Shown in pieces: positions 52,398 through 59,767 of a stretch of DNA of 64,000 bases. Below the pieces are notes generated by a model. The model did no database searches. It saw nothing but the letters and a program-made list of their open reading frames with translations, and was not told the origin of the DNA. The translations under genes and the position numbers were made by a program. Origin of the DNA: Hymenobacter sp. GOD-10R (lineage in GTDB: Bacteria; Bacteroidota; Bacteroidia; Cytophagales; Hymenobacteraceae); NCBI RefSeq assembly GCF_035609205.1, contig NZ_CP141184.1, forward strand, positions 1,702,501 to 1,766,500. The letters run 5' to 3'. Positions within the stretch are counted from its first letter, which is position 1, and each line of letters starts with the position of its first letter.

Positions 52398-53702
52398 ATG
52401 AATACGATTCCCCGCGACGAAAGCTTCGATAGTACCCTCGATGTAGTGCGTGAAGGCTTCCCTTTTATCTACAAGCGCACCAAGCGCTACCAATCCGACA
52501 TCTTCCAGATTCGGCTAATGGGTCTGCCCGCCATCTGCCTGCACGGGCAGGAAGCCGCCGCGGTTTTTTACGACAATGAGCGCTTTATGCGCACGGGTGC
52601 TATTCCGAGGCGCATCCAAACGACGCTGATGGGGCTGCACGGTATTCAGACCTTAGATGGGGAGAAGCACCAGCAGCGGAAAGCGCTGTTTATGTCGGTG
52701 ATGACGCCTGGCAGCTTGCACAAGCTCATGGAGTACATGGCCGCCGATTGGCGCTACTCTATTAAGCAATGGACCAGGCAGGAGCAGGTTGTCTTGTTCC
52801 CGGAAGTGCAAGAGCTGCTGTGTCGCGCCGCCTGCACCTGGGCCGGCGTGCCGCTGGCAGAAGAGGAAGTAACGCGCCGCACGCGCGACTTCCGCCGCAT
52901 GGTGGATGCATTCGGGGGCGTTGGGCCGCGGCACTGGCGCGGCAAGCGGGCTAGGTCGCGGGCCGAAAAGTGGATAGAAGGCATCATCAAGCAGATTCGG
53001 AAAGAAAAGCTGCAAGTGCCTGAAGAGTCGGCGGCTTACCGCATGGCGTGGTACCGCGAACCAGATGGCAAGCTGATGGACTCGCGCATGGCAGCCATTG
53101 AGCTGATTAACATCGTTCGGCCCATCACGGCTATTGGCTGGTATATCACTTTCGCCGCTCTCGCCCTGCACGAGCACCCCGAAGCCCGTGCCCGTTTGCG
53201 CACCGGCGACGAAGAGTACCTAGAGTGGTTTATGCACGAGGTGCGCCGCTACTATCCGTTTGCGCCTTTCCTAGGTAACGTAGTTCGCAAAGACTTTGAG
53301 TGGCACGGCTACAAATTCCCAAAGGGCCGCTTGGTGTTGCTGGATGTGTACGGCACCAACCGCGACCCACGGCAGTGGCACCAGCCTGAGTCGTTTCGCC
53401 CCGAACGGTTCAGGTCGTGGAATGGCAGCGCCTATAACTTCATTCCGCAAGGTGGCGGCGACTACTTCGGTGGCCACCGTTGCGCCGGCGAGTGGCTGAC
53501 CATCGAAACGGTGAAGCTAGCCATTACCTACCTCACCCGCGGCATGACCTACGATGTGCCCGCGCAAGACCTCTGCTTCCCGCTCGACCGGATGCCCACG
53601 CTGCCCAAGAGCAGCTTCATCATCGAAAATGTGCGCAGCACGAATAAAGTCGGGGCGGCACCTAGCTTGCTCGGCTGCCCCTTTCATCGGCAAATGGCGT
53701 AA
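52398..53702 (+). CDS. CYP152-type cytochrome P450 fatty acid peroxygenase
   Basis: A 434-residue P450. The heme-ligand cysteine is C362 in FGGHRCAGEW. In the I helix the usual acid-alcohol pair is replaced by R241-P242 (IVRPITAIGW), the hallmark of CYP152 enzymes, where the Arg holds the fatty acid carboxylate and hydrogen peroxide replaces oxygen and reductase. Q84 in GIQTLDG aligns with Q85 of P450BSbeta, while the decarboxylase OleT has His there, so fatty acid hydroxylation is more likely than decarboxylation. These three sites sit one residue before those known for P450BSbeta (85, 242, 363). No ferredoxin or reductase gene is near, as expected for a peroxygenase. Confidence 0.93.
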   Translation: MNTIPRDESFDSTLDVVREGFPFIYKRTKRYQSDIFQIRLMGLPAICLHGQEAAAVFYDNERFMRTGAIPRRIQTTLMGLHGIQTLDGEKHQQRKALFMSVMTPGSLHKLMEYMAADWRYSIKQWTRQEQVVLFPEVQELLCRAACTWAGVPLAEEEVTRRTRDFRRMVDAFGGVGPRHWRGKRARSRAEKWIEGIIKQIRKEKLQVPEESAAYRMAWYREPDGKLMDSRMAAIELINIVRPITAIGWYITFAALALHEHPEARARLRTGDEEYLEWFMHEVRRYYPFAPFLGNVVRKDFEWHGYKFPKGRLVLLDVYGTNRDPRQWHQPESFRPERFRSWNGSAYNFIPQGGGDYFGGHRCAGEWLTIETVKLAITYLTRGMTYDVPAQDLCFPLDRMPTLPKSSFIIENVRSTNKVGAAPSLLGCPFHRQMA

Positions 53703-53737
53703 GCTAGCGGAGTAGCGCCAGGTCAAAAAGGTTAGTG

Positions 53738-54223
53738 CTACTGGCATTCCGCAAAAACAACCGGAGGCGTTTTGGCAATGACGGTGCTGCGGCCCGGTGC
53801 GGTGTAGCGGTGCAGGTAGAAGTAGCACGTAATTGGGCGCTTGAGTCGCGGATTGCCCCAAATGGCGGCCATTGGGTAGCGGAGTGTGAGCGTGTCATTG
53901 CGGCTGGTGACCAGCGTTTCACCGGCTTTCTGGCCCGCTAGTCCCATCGAAAACGTCATGCGCGGATCAGTACCCTGAAACTTGATAGACACGGAAAAAC
54001 CATGCTCCGACTGCTCCTGCTCGGTAATGTGGTAGGCGAGCCTAGCTGTAATCATTGATTCCGGCGACGGCACCGAGCAGGGCGGTTGATTAAGCGCCAG
54101 CAGCTTGATGGTGTTACCGTTAGCAGGCGCCGTTTGGGCTAGGGAGGCGTGGTAGCGTTGCACAAAGCTCACGAAGACAAAGCCAAGTAGGAGCGGGCAG
54201 GCGAAGTGTAAAGCTGGTTTCAT
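53738..54223 (-). CDS. Secreted protein of unknown function
   Basis: A 161-residue protein with an N-terminal signal segment (LHFACPLLLGFVFVSFVQ), then a beta-rich domain (ARLAYHITEQEQSEHGFSV and TLTLRYPMAAIWG) with several cysteines. I do not recognise a family. The ATG at 54223 is natural. It lies between the P450 and permease genes, convergent with the first and divergent from the second. The codon use is like neighbouring genes. Confidence 0.72.
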   Translation of the reverse strand: MKPALHFACPLLLGFVFVSFVQRYHASLAQTAPANGNTIKLLALNQPPCSVPSPESMITARLAYHITEQEQSEHGFSVSIKFQGTDPRMTFSMGLAGQKAGETLVTSRNDTLTLRYPMAAIWGNPRLKRPITCYFYLHRYTAPGRSTVIAKTPPVVFAECQ

Positions 54224-54309
54224 GCGGAAAAAATAGTCGTTTCGGCGCAGCTTTTCCTAGACGGGCGTTCGGCTGCTATATTGAGGAGGTAAACCATGAT
54301 TCGCCTCCT

Positions 54310-55623
54310 ATGACGAAGCCTCCTGAATCTACCGGTCTGAAGAAAGCGCTGAAGCCGATCCACCTGTGGGCCATCGCCGTGGGTCTGGTGATTTCGGGCG
54401 AGTACTTCGGCTGGAACTATGGTTGGGAAGTTGCCGGGCCCGTCGGTTTTCTCGTCGCCACGCTCCTGATTACGGTGTTGTACGTGGCGTTCATCTTCAG
54501 CTTCACTGAGCTAACTACCGCCATTCCGCACGCGGGTGGGCCGTTTGCTTATTCGTATCGGGCCTTTGGGCCAATCGGCGGCTTCGTGGCCGGTTATGCC
54601 ACGCTAGTGGAGTTCCTGTTTGCGCCGCCGGCTATTGCGTTTGCCCTAGGTAGCTACGTGCATTTTCTGTACCCTAGCTTGCCGGTGCTATACACGGCGT
54701 TAGGGTGCTACTTGCTATTTACCCTGATCAATCTGCTGGGCATTAAAGAGTCGGCAAATTTCTCTCTAGTGGTCACGTTGTTGGCAGTGGCTGAGCTGCT
54801 GCTGTATATGGGCTTAGTGGCGCCAAGTTTCAAGACCAGTACTTTCCTCGCTAATCCCATTCCGCTGAGTGCCGCTGGTGTGTTTGCCGCCCTGCCGTTT
54901 GCCATCTGGTTTTACCTAGCCATCGAGGGCGTGGCGATGGTAGCGGAAGAAGTAGAGCATCCGCGCCGCACCATCCCGAAAGGTTACGGCTACGGTATGT
55001 TCACGCTAGTGGTGCTAGCGCTCGGCGTCATGGTGCTCACCGGTGGCGTTGCTGATTGGCGTAAGCTGAGCCACATGGATTATCCGTTGCCGGAAGCGCT
55101 CGGCATCGTGCTGGGCAAAGGCAGCAGCTGGACGAAGTTTTTCGCTAGCATTGGCTTGTTTGGGCTGGTGGCTTCCTTTCACGGCACCATCATCGGCTAC
55201 TCGCGACAGATCTTTGCGTTAGCTCGCAGCGGTTACCTCCCTAGCTCCCTAGCTCGGCTCAACGGCCGCCAAACGCCACATTGGGCCTTGGTGGCCGGTG
55301 GGGTAGTTGGCTGCTTAGCCTTGCTCACCGGCACCACCAATCAAGTTATCATTCTCTCCGTATTTGGGGCGGTGGTGATGTACATCATGAGCCTGCTGAG
55401 CCTGTTTGTGCTGCGCCGCAAGGAGCCGGGGCTAGCGCGACCGTACACGGCGCCGTTGTACCCGTTCTTTCCGCTTGTCGCCTTGGCCTTGTCGCTGCTG
55501 AGTCTTGGCGCAATGGTCTATTACAACCTGCTGCTGAGCGTTATCTTCTTCGTGGGCTTAGGATTGATGCTGGGCGTGTACGTGCTGTTGAAGCCTGCGC
55601 TGGTGGGGGACCTCACCCCCTAG
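54310..55623 (+). CDS. Ethanolamine permease (APC superfamily)
   Basis: A 437-residue transporter with about twelve membrane helices, matching the ethanolamine permease group (TIGR00908): HLWAIAVGLVISGEYFGWN near the N-terminus, FSFTELTTAIPHAGGPFAY and YRAFGPIGGFVAGYATLVE, in part. It would import ethanolamine by proton symport. The ethanolamine ammonia-lyase large subunit gene follows 152 bases on. The last codons and stop (GDLTP, stop at 55621-55623) lie inside the left arm of an inverted repeat, so the natural C-terminus may have been replaced. No microcompartment shell genes are nearby. Confidence 0.88.
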   Translation: MTKPPESTGLKKALKPIHLWAIAVGLVISGEYFGWNYGWEVAGPVGFLVATLLITVLYVAFIFSFTELTTAIPHAGGPFAYSYRAFGPIGGFVAGYATLVEFLFAPPAIAFALGSYVHFLYPSLPVLYTALGCYLLFTLINLLGIKESANFSLVVTLLAVAELLLYMGLVAPSFKTSTFLANPIPLSAAGVFAALPFAIWFYLAIEGVAMVAEEVEHPRRTIPKGYGYGMFTLVVLALGVMVLTGGVADWRKLSHMDYPLPEALGIVLGKGSSWTKFFASIGLFGLVASFHGTIIGYSRQIFALARSGYLPSSLARLNGRQTPHWALVAGGVVGCLALLTGTTNQVIILSVFGAVVMYIMSLLSLFVLRRKEPGLARPYTAPLYPFFPLVALALSLLSLGAMVYYNLLLSVIFFVGLGLMLGVYVLLKPALVGDLTP

Positions 55624-55747
55624 CCCCCTCTCCAAAAGAGAGGGGGAACTAACCTTAGATCTAATTCTTGACCTTAGCTGCTAGACTAGGATACAATTAA
55701 AGTTAGTTTCCCTCTGTTTTGAAGAGAGGGCTAGGGGGTGAGGTCCC
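55607..55747. repeat. About 140-bp inverted repeat overlapping the permease gene end
   Basis: Outer arms (55607-55633 and 55721-55747) pair at 25 of 27 positions; the pairing continues inward less perfectly to about 55653 and 55702, giving arms of about 46 bases with a centre of about 48. It starts inside the last codons of the permease gene and ends 28 bases before eutB. It contains no ORF. Sequences beginning GACCTCACCCCCTAGCC are a known style of dispersed repeat in Bacteroidota, by recollection rather than search. Confidence 0.88.
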
Positions 55748-55775
55748 ACGTAAGCTCACTAAAAACGAAACGGTT

Positions 55776-57152
55776 ATGTCGTACCACTACACCATCCGCC
55801 AGCACACCTACGTCTTCGAGGACCTAAAAACACTCCTAGCGCGGGCCACGCCGCTGCGCTCCGGCGACGTGCTGGCCGGAGTAGCGGCAGAAACCTACGA
55901 GGAGCGCGTAGCCGCCCAACTCGCCCTAGCCGACGTGCCGCTACGCACCTTTCTCCAAGAAGCCCTCGTGCCCTACGAGCAAGACGAAGTCACCCGCCTC
56001 ATCCTCGATTCGCACAATGCCGTAGCTTTTGCGCCTATCAGCCACTTCACCGTAGGGCAGCTGCGCGATTGGCTTCTCTCGGAAGCCGCCGATACGCCGA
56101 CGCTGCAAAACCTAGCTCCCGGCCTCACACCCGAAATGGTAGCGGCCGTGTCCAAGCTCATGCGCAACCAGGAGTTGATTGCCGTGGCGCGCAAGTGCGA
56201 AGTCGTCACGCAATTTCGCAACACCCTAGGTCTGCGCGGACACTTGGCTACGCGCCTGCAACCCAACCACCCTACCGATGATGCCCGCGGCATTGCTGCC
56301 AGTCTCGTCGACGGCCTTCTCTACGGCAGCGGCGACGCGGTTATCGGCATCAATCCGGCCACCGATAACCCGCAAGTCGTGAGCAACTTACTGCACATGC
56401 TGGATGCCGTACGCGAGCAGTACGCCATTCCGACCCAGTCGTGCGTGCTGTGCCACGTCACGACGGCCTTGCAGCTGATCGAGCAGAAGGCGCCGGTCGA
56501 TCTGACGTTCCAATCCATCGGCGGCACCGAGGCCACGAATGCCAGCTTCGGTGTGAACCTAGGTCTGTTGCAGGAAGCCTGGGAAGCCACGCTGAGCCTG
56601 AATCGCGGCACCTTGGGCCAACACGTCATGTACTTCGAAACGGGGCAGGGCAGCGCCCTTTCGGCCAACGCCCACCACGGCCTCGACCAGCAAACCTGCG
56701 AAGCCCGCGCCTACGCCGTAGCCCGACGGTTTCAGCCGTTGCTGGTCAACTCCGTTGTCGGCTTCATCGGTCCCGAATACCTCTACGACGGCAAGCAAAT
56801 TACGCGGGCTGCTTTGGAAGACCACTTCTGCGGCAAGCTCCTAGGTCTGCCGATGGGCATGGACATCTGCTACACCAACCACGCCGAAGCCGACCAAGAC
56901 GACATGGATAACTTGCTCACCCTGCTAGGGGTGGCCGGCTGCAACTACATCATGGGCGTGCCCGGCGCCGACGACATTATGCTGAATTATCAGTCCACGT
57001 CCTTCCACGATGCGCTGTACGTGCGTCAGGTGCTAGGTCTGCGCCCCGCGCCAGAGTTCGAGGCGTGGCTGTTGCAGCAGGGGATTTTTGATGAGCGGGG
57101 AAAATTGTTGCCAGCGCAGGCTGGGCACCGGTTATTAGAGGTAGGACGGTGA
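55776..57152 (+). CDS. eutB: Ethanolamine ammonia-lyase large subunit
   Basis: A 458-residue TIM-barrel subunit of the adenosylcobalamin-dependent enzyme that turns ethanolamine into acetaldehyde and ammonia. Conserved regions are DAVIGINPATDNPQ, QSIGGTEATNASFGVN, in part, YFETGQGSALSANAHHG and MDICYTNHAEADQDD. The length is normal and no damage is seen. The start at 55776 (MSYHYTIRQ) lies outside the repeat; a longer frame would run through it. The small subunit gene eutC, which binds part of the cobalamin and normally follows directly, is absent: the next gene is an unrelated AT-rich nuclease. It needs EutC supplied from elsewhere to work. Confidence 0.95.
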   Translation: MSYHYTIRQHTYVFEDLKTLLARATPLRSGDVLAGVAAETYEERVAAQLALADVPLRTFLQEALVPYEQDEVTRLILDSHNAVAFAPISHFTVGQLRDWLLSEAADTPTLQNLAPGLTPEMVAAVSKLMRNQELIAVARKCEVVTQFRNTLGLRGHLATRLQPNHPTDDARGIAASLVDGLLYGSGDAVIGINPATDNPQVVSNLLHMLDAVREQYAIPTQSCVLCHVTTALQLIEQKAPVDLTFQSIGGTEATNASFGVNLGLLQEAWEATLSLNRGTLGQHVMYFETGQGSALSANAHHGLDQQTCEARAYAVARRFQPLLVNSVVGFIGPEYLYDGKQITRAALEDHFCGKLLGLPMGMDICYTNHAEADQDDMDNLLTLLGVAGCNYIMGVPGADDIMLNYQSTSFHDALYVRQVLGLRPAPEFEAWLLQQGIFDERGKLLPAQAGHRLLEVGR

Positions 57153-57261
57153 AACCTCTGTGAAACATCCTGTTTCGAGATGCTTCATGTAATTGCGATA
57201 GTTACGTGAGTATAAGTGTTGGTGATAATTTCAAGGAATTACGAATACAGAATCTGACTTT

Positions 57262-58020
57262 GTGAACAGCCAAGATAAAGGTGCTCTTTTTGAAGAGTAT
57301 ATAGAAAAGGTTTATAGGCTTCTTTTAGATTTGGAAACAAGTAAAGATGACGAGCCTATTATAATTTCTCGTAATGTGAAATTATTGAGGCATGGTTATA
57401 CGGATGAGATTGATATATACTATGAGTTTACCAAAGCCAAGATTAGACATAGGGTTGCAATTGAGTGCAAGAATTATTCATCGCCAGTTGAAATCAGCAA
57501 AATAAGAGATTTTCATGGTAAAATTTATAGATCGCAAAAGATTACTGGGGTTTTCATCTCTAGCAATGGATTTCAATCTGGAGCAAAAAGCTATGCTATA
57601 GAGCATGGTATTATTTTGATGGTGACTAGCGATTTGCCAAACTTATTTAATCTTATTGGAAAACGTTTAGAACAAATTTATTTACCTAATGAGTATACGA
57701 AAGGAGAACCATTCTATGTGCTTATGGAAATGCAAAACAAAGTTTTAACCGGTTCTTATCATGTAGTAAGCTTTAAGGATACTCCAAGATCGATAATGTT
57801 GTTTTTGTCTAAAAATTTGGCAGCTGAGTATATAGAAAGAACAAAGGAATTTGATCTGGTTCCAAGAGGGATAAAACAAGAGTCTTATGACTTCTTAATA
57901 CATTTTGCTAAAAGGATGGATCTAAAATTTCAGTTGAATATAATGCGTTATCCTGAGAGTGGAAATACCATGTCGGTATTTATAGAGCCTGATCAATTGA
58001 AAAGCGAATTTTTTGATTAA
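57262..58020 (+). CDS. Mrr-like PD-(D/E)xK nuclease, AT-rich
   Basis: A 252-residue protein whose first 130 residues form a restriction endonuclease-like (Mrr_cat) fold: a Glu in helix 1 (E11), D51 in DEIDIYYEF and E68-x-K70 in IECKNY give the PD-(D/E)xK catalytic pattern. The second half (about 130-252) is unassigned. The start is GTG at 57262. Base composition is much more AT-rich than its neighbours, with no CCTAGG, so it was probably acquired; it sits where eutC is expected. No methylase is near, so it is more likely a defence or modified-DNA nuclease than half of an RM system. The function is inferred from the fold. Confidence 0.8.
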   Translation: MNSQDKGALFEEYIEKVYRLLLDLETSKDDEPIIISRNVKLLRHGYTDEIDIYYEFTKAKIRHRVAIECKNYSSPVEISKIRDFHGKIYRSQKITGVFISSNGFQSGAKSYAIEHGIILMVTSDLPNLFNLIGKRLEQIYLPNEYTKGEPFYVLMEMQNKVLTGSYHVVSFKDTPRSIMLFLSKNLAAEYIERTKEFDLVPRGIKQESYDFLIHFAKRMDLKFQLNIMRYPESGNTMSVFIEPDQLKSEFFD

Positions 58021-58280
58021 AGAAAACATTGCTAAAGTGGTTTTAACATGCGGAGTTAAAATACGTAAGATTAGATTTATTTTTAAATTATAGCCAAAAA
58101 TATTTGTGTATGATCAATTTGTGTGTATTAATGTTAATAATTTACTAACGTCAATAAATAGGAGTGCACTCGCGGCTGCGCGTATTCTTGCCGACCAAAA
58201 CAAGAATGACTACGCTACGCTTCTTGCTCATCCCAGGTGATTAGAAAAGCAGCGTGTTGACCAGAACCAAGCGCTGCACC

Positions 58281-59510
58281 ATGGCATCTAAGAGTACCCT
58301 TAAAAACCATCTGTTCACGAGTGCCTTCGGAGCTGGCTTGCTGCTGATTACGTGCGGCGTGAGCAATACGGCCCTAGGGCAATCGAGCCACACTAGTCCG
58401 TGGGCGCCGACGATTATTAATACCCCGCCGCCAGTTGCTAGCATCACGAACGGGGTGTGGCTGAAGGGAGATCTGCACGTGCACTCTCGGCATAGCAAAG
58501 AGTCCTCGAACAACCCCATTGCGAAGATTCTGGCTTTCTCCCAGTCAGTCGGCATGGATTACCTAGGTATCACCGACCACGACAACCACGTGGAGGGCGA
58601 CGTGGCGCACAACACCTGGGCCGACCCCGAGTTCAAATCCAACTCAGTATTGCTTCTCTACGGCGCCGAATGGACTACCACGCGCGGCCACGGCAACGCC
58701 TTTTCGGCTCGCCCCTACGATCATCAGCGGCTCTACGACGTGCGCGACCAGCGCGACATGGTAGTCGGGGCGGTGAAGAAGGAGCTAGGTATCCATCTGT
58801 CGGCCAACCACCCGAGCGGGAAGGACCATTTTGGCTACTCCTACGACATGCTCGAATCGCTGGAAGTGTGGAATTCCGTGCTGTGGTCTAAGAACGCCAA
58901 TGCCATCATGATCTGGGACGACATGCTTTCCTCAGGCCGTAAGCTGACGGGTAGGGGCGGGAGCGACGCCCACCACGGCACTCCCGATGCGCCCGACAAA
59001 GCAACGCCCAATAGCAAGCAGGCAAAAGCCAACTACGTAGGCACGCCCACGACTTGGGTATTCGCCACCGCGCGTACCACGCAGGCCGTCGTGGACGCCC
59101 TGACCAACGGGCGAGTTTCGGTTAGCGCCAACCCGTACGCTCCGCGCGTTGAGTTCTACGCCGACCTAAACCAAGATGGCAAAATGGACCTGATGATGGG
59201 CGACAATGTCGTTGCCACGGGCAAGCCCGTCAAGTTTCGCGTGCAGCTCACGGGCAAGCTAGCGCCGGGAGCCGCCTATACCGTCAGCGTGGTGAAGAAT
59301 GGCGGGCAGCTGGATACGTTGCAAATAAGCGGCAAAACGGCCATGGCCGAGTTTACCGATACGCCGGCAACGCTCGGGCGGACGTATTACCGTGTGATGG
59401 TGCAGGGGCCGCCTACGGCCTACCCGCAGGTGCCCGAGTCGATGGCGCTGAGCGAAAAGATGGTCGGGCTGTCGAATCCTATTTACTTCAACTTCGACCC
59501 TAACTTTTGA
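58281..59510 (+). CDS. Secreted CehA/McbA-type PHP-domain metallohydrolase
   Basis: A protein of about 409 residues with a signal peptide (ending near TALGQ). The PHP fold shows its metal motifs: DLHVHSRHS, GITDHDNHVEGD, ANHPSG and RGGSDAHH, in order. CehA/McbA proteins hydrolyse carbamate esters or phosphate esters, but the wider family's substrates vary. A C-terminal beta domain follows (from about residue 290). The ATG at 58281 gives the best signal. It and the next gene, both exported, may be part of carbohydrate or ester degradation; that is inferred. Confidence 0.88.
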   Translation: MASKSTLKNHLFTSAFGAGLLLITCGVSNTALGQSSHTSPWAPTIINTPPPVASITNGVWLKGDLHVHSRHSKESSNNPIAKILAFSQSVGMDYLGITDHDNHVEGDVAHNTWADPEFKSNSVLLLYGAEWTTTRGHGNAFSARPYDHQRLYDVRDQRDMVVGAVKKELGIHLSANHPSGKDHFGYSYDMLESLEVWNSVLWSKNANAIMIWDDMLSSGRKLTGRGGSDAHHGTPDAPDKATPNSKQAKANYVGTPTTWVFATARTTQAVVDALTNGRVSVSANPYAPRVEFYADLNQDGKMDLMMGDNVVATGKPVKFRVQLTGKLAPGAAYTVSVVKNGGQLDTLQISGKTAMAEFTDTPATLGRTYYRVMVQGPPTAYPQVPESMALSEKMVGLSNPIYFNFDPNF

Positions 59511-59767
59511 ATCCGGAGCTTTCTACAATCAGGTTATGCCTGTTAGACCGTCGTGCTTCGGCTAGCGCAGCATGATCTACGGCTACCTACGGCTTTCTAA
59601 ACTCTGCTCGGCTAGATTGCAAATTTGGTTGAGTCGGCTGCGCTGCTGCACCTAGCTTAGTAGTTGGTTAAGCGGCTTGTATGCAACAGGTCCGTATAGT
59701 TTTGGGAGGTGCGTTGCTTTACATTAGCCCTATAAACAACCAATTCACTGCACCTAGCTAGCCTTGC

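Noticed and set aside
52398..53702. OleT-type fatty acid decarboxylase
   Set aside because: The position that is His in OleT is Gln (residue 84) here, as in hydroxylating CYP152 enzymes.
54310..57152. A full ethanolamine microcompartment operon
   Set aside because: Only a permease and eutB are present; no shell, aldehyde dehydrogenase, eutC or regulator was found.
57262..58020. A complete restriction-modification system
   Set aside because: No DNA methylase or specificity gene lies beside the nuclease gene.
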